Assembly (NCBI GenBank): GCA_037074765.1
Contig: JBAMDO010000059.1
Location: forward strand, 124,001-188,000
Direction: 5' to 3'
Length of the DNA stretch: 64,000 nt
Source of the DNA: Mansonella perstans
Lineage: Eukaryota > Nematoda > Chromadorea > Rhabditida > Onchocercidae
Shown: piece by piece, positions 1-41,132 of the stretch
Layout of the letters: every line of letters begins with the position of its first letter
How positions within the stretch are numbered: position 1 is the first letter of the stretch
Made by a program: the position numbers and the translations under genes
The notes under the pieces: generated by a model
The model's database searches: none
Seen by the model: only the letters and a program-made list of their open reading frames with translations
What the model was told of the DNA's origin: nothing

Positions 1-415
1 AAAAATTTCCAGTTAATTATTTCTTCATATCTTTATTGTGGCAATTTTGTAGAAAGTTCAGTCAATGTTCCACTTCGTTAAAATTCGTTTTGAATTTTGC
101 ATTGTAATTAAAAAGAAATTTTTTCCTTCTCCATAAAGACTGTTACATTCCATTTCCAGAATATATCTTAAATAATTTTTCGATACTTTTTTATTTCAAA
201 CCAAAATACATTAACTTCTGGATGATTTTCCATAAATTTCTCGTTCTCAACTCTCTCTTTCAAAATATATCATAGTGACGTTAATTATTTCTACTAATTT
301 CTTTTTAAAACTTTCTCATATTTGATTAAATTTAAATTTTAGGATGACAAAAAATAATTATTGTTTGTTTACAATTATATATGTAAGTTGTTACATCTAA
401 TTTGCATATTTTTTG

Positions 416-690
416 TTAATTCATAAATTTTAATGCTTTCTTAGGAAAAAAGAGAATTATAATTACGATTAGAAATACTAATCCTGTTATTACTGCAATT
501 ATTACAACTAAAGTTGCACGATACCAATTAAATGTAATGTTTTGAACAGATTGATAACGAGTAAAGTTATAGCGATGGAATGAATGACTTATACTACCAT
601 CAATCATGATATCCGTCCACAACAAAATTAACAGTAACGTTGATAACCATATAATTATACATATGGAGAAACAACAAAAAAAAAGAGAAA
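416..690 (-). CDS. Unrecognised open frame with C-terminal transmembrane segment (possible exon)
   Basis: On the minus strand a frame stays open from about 690 to a stop at 416. It has a hydrophobic stretch, then a polar segment with two N-glycosylation sequons (NFT, NIT), then about 24 hydrophobic residues (IIAVITGLVFLIVIIILFF) and a short basic tail KKALKFMN. Topology would suit the last exon of a membrane protein with a small cytoplasmic tail. I see no ATG in a good context and no clear acceptor, and I do not recognise the family. It lies on the sax-2 strand in what is probably a sax-2 intron. A chance AT-rich ORF remains possible. Confidence 0.25.
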
Positions 691-1900
691 ATGGAGGACC
701 ATATAATAAAAAAAATTTGCAAATAAATTCTCTATATCTAATTTTATTAATTTATAAAAAACGATATTTTGATAAAAATATGAGTAAAAAATAAATGCAA
801 GGAAGAAAAGGAAATTAAAAAATTAGTTTGAAATTGCGCGGAATGGATAAAAAAGATAAAAAATACTAAAATATCTGTTCATTTTCATTTCTTTTACTTA
901 TTCAATAAAAATTCCTTCAATCATTTTTAAATATAAATTAAATATCTATTTTATTCCATTTTACTTCAAATGTTATCAAACACACTGCATAAAAATATTT
1001 CGGCTATTTTCATTCACTTAGCAAATACATTTCGCAGCATTAAATGTCTTAAATAAAGTGTCGAAAAATAACTAATTAATGATTTAAATTTCCGTTAATT
1101 AATGATTTTAAATTAATTAATAATTTAAAATTTCATTTCATTCTATTATTACACAAATAAATAAAAAAGTATAACTTCAAAATGAGCATAAAATTTGTAA
1201 ATATCATGAAATTTTACATTAAGTAAAAAAAAAAGCAAAATCCTTTTCCAACAATTGAAATTCTGGAAAAATATTTCAGGTAAAAATTATCAATTGGGGG
1301 AGTAAAAAGACTTTAGAAAAATTTTAATTACTAAACAAGTTAATTTCACTTATGATAATAAAGGTAAATTTTAATTGCTGCACAAAAATCTATAGCCTTA
1401 AATAACTTTTGCATTATTTTAACATTCTGTATTGTTTTATTTTGCTATATCAACAGTTATAAAAAGAAAATGTTATTTACCATATATCTAAATAAAAATA
1501 TTTCATTCATTTTACCGTATGTTTTCTCATTTCTCATTTCCCTTTCCCCTCGCCTAGAAAAAATTTCATTACTAATAATTGTATTTGTATTAAACAAAAA
1601 GAAAACAATAATCTCATCATAAATTCATACTTTGAGAGACAAGAAAAAATTCCATAATGATCAATGAATAATAATTTGAAAAAATGGATGCAGAGAAAAA
1701 GAGAATTAAAAAAAAAAAAAAACAATGAAAACTGCGAGAGTAAAACGATTAAAATATGTCACATTATTAAAGAATAATTCTTTCAACGAATTTAACGAAA
1801 AATTTCATTTAAAAAATTGTTTTCTTTTTCCAAAAAAAACAACATTTACCTGAAAATGTGACAAAATCAACTTTTTAAATTCTCTTTTTTTCTCTGCATC

Positions 1901-1942
1901 CACATACACACACACACACACACGCACACACGCATACACATC
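1901..1942. repeat. CA/TG microsatellite
   Basis: Imperfect (CA)n run with two CG interruptions, in the sequence 3' of the last visible sax-2 exon. Confidence 0.9.
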
Positions 1943-2455
1943 ACATATCAATACAATGATTTCTAAAATACAGTAATCAAAGTTACTTTATTTTTACATA
2001 GGGAAAAAGGATCAAATTTATTTAAGTTTCACTAAAATAGAAAATGCAAAAATTCCAAAAAAAAAAAGAAAAATTCAATTAATATTCTTTGTAAACTACA
2101 TCATTTATATGTATTGATAAAAATTCAAATATCATTATAAAAGAATATATTTCAAGTAGCCTTACTTATTGAAAGTACTTCTATATCAAATTTGAACAAT
2201 AGCTAATGCTATCTACTACCGTAACTCTTATGCTATCTACAGTGTTTTAAAGCTAAATTACGATACTTTTATGCATATGAAAATAATTATTAAAACTTTT
2301 TTGCAACTTTAATAAATAAGTAAGAATTTTAATTTTAATTCATTTCCATTTCTATAAATCAAAAACAATTTTATGATAGTAGTAAAATTTCTTTTACAGT
2401 AAGAATCAAAAAATCTATTTGCAATTGATAAAATTGAATGAGTAATATAGAATAC

Positions 2456-32596
<30,141 letters not shown>

Positions 32597-32601
32597 CTAA
32601 T
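32597..32601 (-). promoter_or_regulatory. Possible spliced-leader acceptor before the sax-2 ATG
   Basis: The minus strand reads ...GATAATTAG immediately followed by the ATG at 32596, with no intervening bases. The polypyrimidine tract is weak, so this is less certain than the sites before the MADF and EGF genes. Confidence 0.3.
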
Positions 32602-33709
32602 TATCGACCAATAATTTCATCACAATGTATGAATATCGATTTATTGATTAGAACAACAATATTTTCATTTTCTAAAAATTTTTTCAATAAATTTTAATGA
32701 AATGAAAAAGCACACAGAACATGTGTTACATATAACATGTTGTATTAAAGTGTTACAAGCATATTTCAATGTCATGTGCTATGTATTTTCAAAATTAAAC
32801 ATTTATAATAATAAATGTTTAACTTCGAAAAAAGAAAAAAAAAAAACATTTCAATGTATTTAAGCAACATTCACACAGTTATACGTTTTATCATACCATT
32901 TCAATTTTTAACTATGCGAAAAGCTCAAAATTAAGTTTCCATTTTTCTTTCGCGCATCTCAAAGTTGCATTCAATTTATTTAAATGATTCAACGAAAAAA
33001 CAATTCAATTATTTGCAAATCGATGAAAAGTAATTAAAGTTTCTCTTACTTTATTACTTAAATTATTAATAGCTTCTATCACATCTATTCATTCAATGCA
33101 TTCCTATTATTCCTTCTTCTTGAAATTACACTATGTTTGCAAAACACTAATTAGATTTAAGAACTTTTCTAAATTTACTACTAGAAAGAATTGATTACTA
33201 ATTAGTTTGTCAAAAATGAAAATAGATGACTGATGAGACAGTTTGTTTACATAAAGAACATCCGTTTAGGCCGTCAAATTTTTGCATTGGTTTTTCATTT
33301 TAATTTCCATTTTTAACTTTTTCAATTAATTTTAGCGAAATTGATAGATAGTTAGTAAGGATGGGAATTAAGTGAAGTTTATGTTATGTAAGCATTTTCT
33401 GATACATGTGGCATTTCCAACTTTTCAGATCAGTTTTTATTAAATTTGATTAATGATAGATTTTTTTTTTTTGTTTAGCGAAATGTTCATAATTGTAATT
33501 TTTATTATTTATTAGCAGTAGAATCATTCTAACAGTGATTGAATTTTCATTTCCGAAATAGCCGAATTCTGATTGTTTTGTGATGATTTTTCAATTTATT
33601 CATTATCGATCAGTGTCTTGTTATTTACTTTTGTTTACTTACCAAAAAATTTTGATACCCGTAATCTTGATATGATCTCGATATTTTCTTTCATTTTCCA
33701 AACTAAATT

Positions 33710-33725
33710 TTTTTTTTCTTTACAG
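33710..33725 (+). promoter_or_regulatory. Likely spliced-leader acceptor before the MADF gene start
   Basis: A T-rich tract ending TTTCTTTACAG at 33725 lies one base before the start codon at 33727. No upstream in-frame coding exon is visible. In nematodes such a site just before the ATG usually accepts a trans-spliced leader; a cis-spliced 5' UTR intron would look the same. Confidence 0.5.
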
Positions 33726-33726
33726 A

Positions 33727-36700
33727 ATGGAATTTAAGGATTATAATCATGCTTTAATTGACACTGTTCGTAATTCACCATATCTCTATGATCCATCCAA
33801 TAAACATTACAAAAAAGGACGATCGAGAGTAGAATTGTGGGAGGAAGTATCAAAGAAACTTCAAGCGATGGGCTATAAAACTACAGGTTATTATTGTTGC
33901 TAAGTTGATAGCGACACAGTGGTTTTTTTTTTTTTTGTTCTGTTAGTTGGAATTGTAATAGAATTTTTTGGTACTGATATGCCAAGAAAATTAATCAAGA
34001 TTGTGCAGCGCGCTACAGATTTAATAATTTAAGTCATATTTATATATGTTTAATCTTTTGTGATCATACGGGATGAAAACTAATTATGAGATTAGGACTT
34101 GTTGATCGAATAGTGTTACTGCAATCATTTCGACATTTCCTTTTAATGGATGCTGAAATTCTGGATACGCCTCAATCCTCAGTTCTTGTCACTATTCAGC
34201 ACCGAATCTGTTTTTGTAAAAAATAAAGTTATCTTGTGTTCACTATATTAACAATCAGAAATAGTGGAAATGTTGCAGGTGAGAAATGTCGTGAACGTTG
34301 GAACTGTTTGAAGGGACGATTTGTGAGAGAGCGAAATACGCTTAAAAAATTGCGATCAAACTCATTACCTTATGTTCCAAGATTTTCGTTTTATTCAGCA
34401 ATGAAATTTGTGGAGCCTTTCTTGCCTGACTCATTGCAGTTAGTTTTTTTTTTTTTTTTTCATTCTAATGAGATGAAATGGACACATGTTGGGACAACAT
34501 TTTCTGTATTGATGTCAAAGAATAGTGCATTCAGTAGTAAAGTCTTATTACTGTTTTGAAAATATATTCAATGTGCTTATCTATTTGCATAATGCATTTA
34601 TACGCAGAATGAATTCGATGAATAGAGTACATTTGTATGCGAAAGCATGCCTCCTTTTTACTACTTTCAAATTTTTTTTGGTTATCTGGTAATTGCAGGA
34701 CAATCTTATCATTGAAACGGTTTTTCAAATTTTTAATGTTATTTCTTATTGTGAAATATTGATATTTGGTTTTCTGCAAGAGCAGTTTTGAAAGAAATTT
34801 TTTAGAAAACAGCCTTATGAATATAATCCAGCAAATTTTCAATCATCCGTGAAATACGAAACTTGTTCCAACAATAATGCAGAAGACAGTATTGACAGGT
34901 TAGTTCGTTTCTTATTTAATTGTATCGGCTGTTACGCGCTATTCTAATTTTATTAAATAATGTTCTTTTATAAGTACTTTATTGTGTCATTTGAAATTTT
35001 GGTAGGAATTGTATATTATAGCTCGTATTTCATTTAGTACTGGTATCTTTTCAGACAAATTCATCGTTTGCTAGTGCAGAATGGTACAGCAGCAGATCAC
35101 GAAAATATGGATGCAAACGAATTTGTGGACGGCTCAGAACCTCAACCATCGACTACAGTTGCAGCGAATAGTGTAACAGTACATGCACTACAGAAAATAC
35201 CATTGGTAGGAACGGATTGTGCTCAAATTTATCCACTGAATGAGTCTTCTTTTACGAATGATCCATTTGTAGTTGATTTGACAAATACAAAATGTTGGAA
35301 TGACGTTGATCAAGCTTCGTCAAGTACGGCATCTTGGCAGTGGTACCACGATGATCTTCTGAAGCTTGTCAATTTTTTTGAAATACCAGCATATCGATTG
35401 GGTTTAATGTATGATAAAAATGCAAAAATTATTCCAAGCTGCAGTTTCCTGACCATGCTTATTGAGACCAATCTATACTTATATACTAATTTGCCGATAC
35501 GACTGGATGATGTTGTTTCTCGAATGCTTTTGGCTTTGTACACTGGTTTAGTGGATGATGGAAGTGGTGAGCCATATTTCTCACATTTCGTATGGCCGCT
35601 CGAATTAGAACGAAATAGCTACGATTGGGATGGAGCAATGGAGGCAATCATTTCGCGATATCCATCATCTGTTCCACAAACTGTTGCTGGCATTGTAAAT
35701 ACCATATTGACGTTGTTGAACTTTGATGACAACCACGATGCCCGTGGATTGGTTGAGCAGCTTATTCAAAATGACTTGAAGGAATCTTTGCTTTTTAATT
35801 TGCGATTACTTCTCTGCGGATTTCAGTTATTAATCTTGAAAGCATCTACCTTCTGCAGTAAGCTAAATCAAATTTTGGAGGAATCATTGGATGGAGTCGT
35901 AAATCCATTTGCCTATTGTCAGTATGATCAATTCCGATTAAGTTGCATACAAATGAATTTGCAACAGTTTAAGGCAACTATAGCTTTTACAACTTATCAC
36001 TGTGCTCATTTGGAAGGGCGCAATAGCACTGTTTTGTACAAATCATTTTTCCGTCATTTTATATTTCACAACATTCTGTGCTATCGATTGATCTATGACG
36101 CTCAAGAAGTTAGTGCTACTCCGATGCATGAATTTTCACGATTCCTTTTCACTGGTGTGATGAAAAAACAACTCGAAATTTTGTATACGGCATTGAATCT
36201 ATATCAGGATAATGGTTTCCGGATATCAGAAAGCCGTTTTCATGGGTTTAGCTTCCCGGAAGATTCTACAGCATTATATTTCCCAATTTGCCAGCTTCTC
36301 TCACCACTTTTCTGTCTCTGTTTGACTCCAAAAATGATACCCGAACTATATGCAACACTGTATGGCTATATCAATAAGACAGTAACGATAAGTGAATGTA
36401 AAATTGAAGAGTTAATTGAATCAGAACAACAACGATGGATGAAGGAAGGACGAGAGGTAAGCATTGTTTCCATTTTGGTATTGAAGTAAAATTTCTATAT
36501 ATATTTCAGTTATTTTGATTATCGCATAGCTTACATATCGTATTGAATATTCAACAATAATAATATTCCTTTGAGTAATTATTTAGTATTATAAAGTAAT
36601 TCAAATTCAGCAGGAATAATATTTTCTATTAACGAAGAAATAACTTATTTCGCAGTCCCAGAACAGTGTTAACGTGAAATTCTGAAGTTGAAGTTGAATA

Positions 36701-37482
36701 TGCCGAGGAACTTAATTGTAGATTAATTCTTTACATAAATATTCCAAATAAAGATTTGCATCATATTTGCTGGATTTCACTTTTTATTGGTTTTACTTTC
36801 GACTTTTCTTAGTTTCCGTTCTCATTAAAACTCTTCAACTGAATAATGTCTTAGTCCTGTGTTAGAAAAAATTTTTTCTCCATTTTTCCTATTCTTTATT
36901 TTTCTGTTCTATGTTGCATTTTTCTGTACATTCCTCACTTTATTTTTGCTTTTGTTCATATTTCCATAATTGAATCTGCTTTTTTCCTTTAAATTTTGAG
37001 AGATTTTTTTTCTTTTCAAATTTAGATCAACTTGGATATCTGAACTTCTTTTAGTTTTTATTTTTTGTTATATTGATTTTCTACTCCTTTAGTTTTTATT
37101 TTTGTTATATTGATTTTCTGCTTCATTTCATCGTTTTTTTAGTCTTAAGACGATATTATTATGCATTATTAATTCTCGTGCAATTATATGTATATATAAC
37201 TTCGGAATTCCGACACACAGATATGTGACTAAGCTGATAATTGGAAATCGATGAAATTAATGAGTTGCTGAAAGGAAAGAGGACGCACTAGAGGAATATG
37301 TTAATCGAATAAAAAATTGAAAAGTAGAAATCTAATAAACACTGTTTAATGTGGGGAATAAATTAAGTAAACTGTTCTGACAAGTAATGACAAATGCATT
37401 TGGGACTTGTTTAATCTTTAAATGTACTGCTTTTCAGGTGCGAGAATTAATTGAGCGTCGAAAAATTAATGCTGATACCTAA
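33727..37482 (+). CDS. MADF-domain (Adf-1-like) DNA-binding protein with long unrecognised C-terminal region, 619 aa
   Basis: Coding exons: 33727-33886, 34279-34438, 34806-34898, 35055-36456, 37438-37482. They sum to 1,860 nt (619 residues plus stop) with all phases matching (1, 2, 2, 0). Residues ~7-98 form a MADF domain, a Myb-like DNA-binding fold (Adf-1/stonewall type). It has LIDTVRNSPYLYDPSNKHYK, the LWEEVSKKL helix, the EKCRERWNCLKGRFVRER helix and the closing YSAMKFVEPFL. A Ser/Thr/Asn-rich linker follows. Residues ~185-605 sit in one large exon and look globular and mostly helical, with regularly spaced Leu/Phe and several Cys; I do not recognise a domain. No BESS motif is visible. 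The family normally binds DNA in the nucleus as a transcriptional regulator. Alternative last exon at 37553-37603. Confidence 0.85.
37047..37123. repeat. Two-copy tandem duplication in the last MADF intron
   Basis: A ~37-bp T-rich unit (TTTAGTTTTTATTTTTTGTT followed by ATATTGATTTTCT) occurs twice in a row with few differences. It lies in the 981-bp intron before the last exon. Confidence 0.75.
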
Positions 37483-37552
37483 ACGAGTTATAAGGGCGAT
37501 TCACTCACTCAAAGTCATGTTCTCTTATTTACTTTTCCGATCATCTTTTCAG

Positions 37553-37603
37553 CGTGAACCAGTCATTCCGTTTCAATACGTTCAGTTGCTAGTAAAAGAA
37601 TAA
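37553..37603 (+). CDS. Alternative terminal exon of the MADF gene
   Basis: After a strong acceptor (ACTTTTCCGATCATCTTTTCAG) a phase-0 exon reads 16 residues (REPVIPFQYVQLLVKE) then TAA. The donor of exon 4 (36456) is also phase 0, so this exon could replace the one at 37438-37482 and give a 621-residue isoform. Both candidate exons have good acceptors and codon-like content; transcripts are needed to say which is used. Confidence 0.45.
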   Translation, partial: REPVIPFQYVQLLVKE

Positions 37604-40163
37604 GTGGAATATTTTGTTGAAAATGATTTGTTGTATTGTTGTTTGGTTATTTTACAAAGTGTTTCATCATTTTGTACAACATTTAGGATAATGCTGATAA
37701 TGCTTTCTGATGATTGGAAAAGTATTCGGTCCAATCTAATCAAAATATGTTTTATATCATCTCTTTGCTTTATTCTGATACTAGTTTGATCATATTGCTC
37801 TTATTATGGTCTTTATTGGCTTTTTCAAATTATCTTTGGCTTTGTAACTTTGTAAGTAGGCAAAGACGTTTTCAAAAGTTTTTTGTATTTTTTTTAACTT
37901 TCGTTGAATTTTTAGGCTTTCTTCATCCTAACATATCCTAATACTTGATATAGTATTTTAGAGGCGAATTATATTCTTAAGAACAAAATTCCATCTTGAA
38001 ATCAGGGACCAAACATTGATTGTAATCATGTTCAGAAGCATTAGCACATAATTTATGGAATTAGCTACCTCATTTAAAATTCTTTTATATGGTAAAGAGT
38101 AATGGATAAATTAATTATTAATTTGAGCTTTTACATTTAGTGCTCTTTTATTCATTCATTGCAAATTGCTGATAATTACAGCTACTTTTGTCCAGGTTAA
38201 TTTTTCTTTAATTTTATAATTTTACGGATTTCTAATGTATTTCATATATTCTTCATCCAAATAGGTTTTATTTAATTATTGCTAGACTTTTCTGACTTTT
38301 TTCTTATGTTTTGCTTTATATTAGAAAAAATAGACAAGTTCAGTTTATGTGGTTGGATATATATTTTGCACTGTATTTATCCAGTCACTGCTTACTTAGT
38401 GAAAAAAAAATTTTAACAATCAAAATTTGAAAACGATTGTTACTTGAAAGAGCATATAGTAATCAATTATTGCGGCAGATTTCTTTTTTTTTTTTCATTT
38501 ATTGTGGTTTCCATATAGATTTTACAACTATTTTGGGTTTTAGGATTTGGTTTTTTTTCTTTTTTTGATCCATTTTTGTGGTCATATCTAATTGGCAGTT
38601 TATGAAGTAATTGGGTTGACTATTTTTGTATGATTACAGGTTGTGATTAAAAATTTTTTGCTTTATCTTTCTGCCAAATTTGATTGGATTTTTGTTTTTA
38701 ATTTTCAAATCATTAATTGATCATAGAAACTTTCGATATCACTTTCTTCTCTTCAATGCTTTATCATTACTACACTATAAATGAGCTCCGTTGTGCTGAG
38801 ATTTTTTCATTCATTTTTTAATTCATATTGTTTGTTGAGATATTGATAATCAGCAGCTATTGAACTCGTGTTGAAATTTTAAAAAATAATAAAAGTTTTT
38901 TCATTCAATTTATTTAGGTTTTTGAAAATTGAAGTTTGAGAATTTAAAATTAGAACATCAGATTAAAAAATTTGGATTTTATATTTGTTTTTTTTGTTTT
39001 TGTTTTTGTTTTTGTTTAATTTGCTGTTTTGATCATGTTTCTTGTTTGTCTTTTTTTTTTCAAATTGTTATTATTTACTTGCTGCTGAAGATACTGTAAT
39101 TTATGTTTACAAAAATCTGTGAATATCTTGATCATTTATATTATTATATTATCTCCGAAATGAATTAATTTTACTGTAAAGATACATTGATAATATTCCC
39201 GTATTAATCACTGCCCGAAGTTTTCTTCATCACTCATCTTTGGTTTACGGTACTCACTATTTACCTTCTACAAATTAATTGTTATCATGTAAGTAGTGAA
39301 AATTCATAAAAAAAAGGAAGATTTCAACAGCGAAATTTTGCATTTACATTTAAATCAAAAACAGCAAAAAAAATTCCATCTGTTGCTCAGATGCAAAAAT
39401 GAAATATTAGATCTAGATTTTTTTTTTCTAGCGATAAAAGATTATTATTTACAGGAAAGAAAAAAAAGAAAAGGTTGTAGGTCGAAGGTTGAAGGAGTCC
39501 TTTTTTTTAATTAAATTTTTATATCATTTTAAATTAATTTGAACAAAATTCAGATGAATTTTAGCATAATTTAAATACACAAATCTGATTTTTAACAGAT
39601 ATAGATTTTCTTATAGTTCAAATGAATTTTTAATTATTTATGTTCGAAGTTTTATTCATAAAATGGACTATTTAACTTTCGCAAAAACGACGAGAATAGC
39701 AAGCGAAATATAAAATTTAATTTTTTATTTTAATTGCATAGGAAAGAAAATAATGATGGATGAGAGTAAGAATTTGTGACGTAGATATGTTAATATATAC
39801 GAAACTTACGTACATACATAATAGTTCAATAACTACTTAATGCCCGAAGTTTGAATGATACCTGCATATTTCTCCATCGTCCTATCATCATAATTATTGC
39901 TAATAATCCGAACGTTGTTCCATTGTAATTAACTAAATTATAACAAGTAAACTATTTCTTAAAGTTATTAAAAATAATTTTAAAAAGTGAAACGTGCATT
40001 ACGAAAAGTCAGTTTGTAATTATCGCTGTTAAAACCACTGCTAAATTTAACAACTTTTAAAGAATGGAAATTTCTGGGAATAGCCATCTCATCCTTAATA
40101 ACATGATTGCGCAAAAAATTTTATGAAGGAACTTGGTAGGTATTATATCCGTTCGTGACGGAT
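37604..40163. other. Intergenic AT-rich stretch
   Basis: No supported gene on either strand. Open frames here are AT-rich and lack splice-flanked coding content. It contains a (TTTTTG)n run near 38990-39018 and several pure T tracts. Confidence 0.6.
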
Positions 40164-40245
40164 GCAGCGGTGTCCGAGTGGTTAAGGAGTTTGATTAGAA
40201 ATCAAATGGGCTTTGCCCGCGTAGGTTCGAGTCCTACCCGCTGCG
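40164..40245 (+). tRNA. tRNA-Ser (anticodon AGA)
   Basis: 82-nt class II tRNA with a long variable arm. The acceptor stem GCAGCGG pairs fully with CCGCTGC, with discriminator G. The D arm contains GAGTGGTTAAGG, the anticodon loop reads TTAGAAA (AGA, decoding UCU and, after inosine editing, UCC/UCA). The variable arm is GGGCTTTGCCC and the T arm is GTAGG-TTCGAGT-CCTAC. A-box and B-box internal promoter sequences are intact. A T5 run at 40262-40266 can serve as pol III terminator. Confidence 0.95.
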
Positions 40246-41050
40246 CCTCAGAATCCGACCGTATTTTTCCCAATCTTTCTTTCTCAATCTTCGCAAAGGT
40301 TTTATTTCAAATTTAACATTCAGCTTTTTAGGCTGTTAGATGAGAGACAAATTTAGAAGACATTTATTGATCGCAAAATTGCAAAAGTAAGATTTAAAAA
40401 AAAAAATGCAAATTAAGTTTTCAGTTTATCGTACTTTTCAGTTAAGCAAAATACTGTGATAATACTTGTTTGTATTATGAATAGACTTAATTAGAATGCG
40501 TGACAATCAATAAATCAATTAATTGATTAATTAATCTTTGAATTTTTAAATTTCAAACTTACTTATTTTTGAGTTTGTTTATTAAACGAAAAATTTTCTA
40601 TTTAGAATAAGCGGTAAAAAATTTCGTGAAGATTTATTTTATTTCAACATTTTGCAATAATTTTTTTTTTTACGAGAAATAAAAATTGAAATTCTCAAAT
40701 ATGTCCAAATCTTGTCACTAAACAATTTTTTAGGACCATGGAGCTTAGAAGAACGTTCTCCTGGAAATTTCAAAAAAAAAAATTTAACTGTAATTAAATG
40801 GATTCCTACTTGTAAGAATTTCTAAATCATATCCACTACGATGATTTTAATTGAAAAATGAAAGCATTTATTCAATTTTTAAAATTAAGAGCTTTTATTT
40901 TGTTAAATTTTTAATCTTATTTAATTAGTTTCAATTGATTTTTGGATGGAAAATAATCAAATTTCAAATTGGACCATATCGGAAATCAAATTAAATATCA
41001 TGTACATTTTGTTTCATTCTATTAAGTTATGTGGAAGGTGACCGGCATGT
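40246..41050. other. Spacer between the two tRNA-Ser genes
   Basis: AT-rich, no gene seen. Sequence similarity between the two tRNA loci is confined to the tRNA bodies. Confidence 0.6.
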
Positions 41051-41132
41051 GCAGTGGTGTCCGAGTGGTTAAGGAGTTTGACTCGAAATCAAATGGGCTT
41101 TGCCCGCGCAGGTTCGAATCCTGCCCGCTGCG
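41051..41132 (+). tRNA. tRNA-Ser (anticodon CGA)
   Basis: 82-nt class II tRNA, differing from the tRNA-Ser at 40164 at only six positions. The anticodon loop reads CTCGAAA (CGA, decoding UCG). The acceptor stem GCAGTGG/CCGCTGC contains one T-G wobble. The T stem is GCAGG/CCTGC, a compensatory pair change relative to the AGA copy. The variable arm GGGCTTTGCCC is identical. A TTTT run at 41143-41146 may terminate transcription. Confidence 0.95.

Larger units (their letters stand above)
1..2455. other. AT-rich sequence after sax-2 exon 54, probably intron
   Basis: No Furry-like exon is recognisable here on either strand. It contains a CA/TG microsatellite (1901-1942), many homopolymer A/T runs and one minus-strand ORF with a membrane segment (416-625). 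Because exon 54 ends in a donor, the simplest reading is that this is intron and that the last sax-2 exons lie beyond position 1. Confidence 0.6.
32597..33726. promoter_or_regulatory. Divergent intergenic region between sax-2 and the MADF gene
   Basis: The two start codons lie 1,130 bp apart and are read outward, so this stretch must hold the promoters or 5' leaders of both genes. It is AT-rich with T/A runs; I see no recognisable promoter element. Acceptor-like AG sites directly before each ATG suggest that the mature 5' ends are set by trans-splicing. Confidence 0.5.

Noticed and set aside
35310..35543. Minus-strand ORF inside the MADF gene's large exon
   Set aside because: Shadow of a well-supported plus-strand exon.
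35600..36456. MADF protein C-terminal region as a nuclear-receptor ligand-binding domain
   Set aside because: It is helical and Leu/Phe-rich, but I see no LBD signature and no zinc-finger DNA-binding domain; left unassigned.
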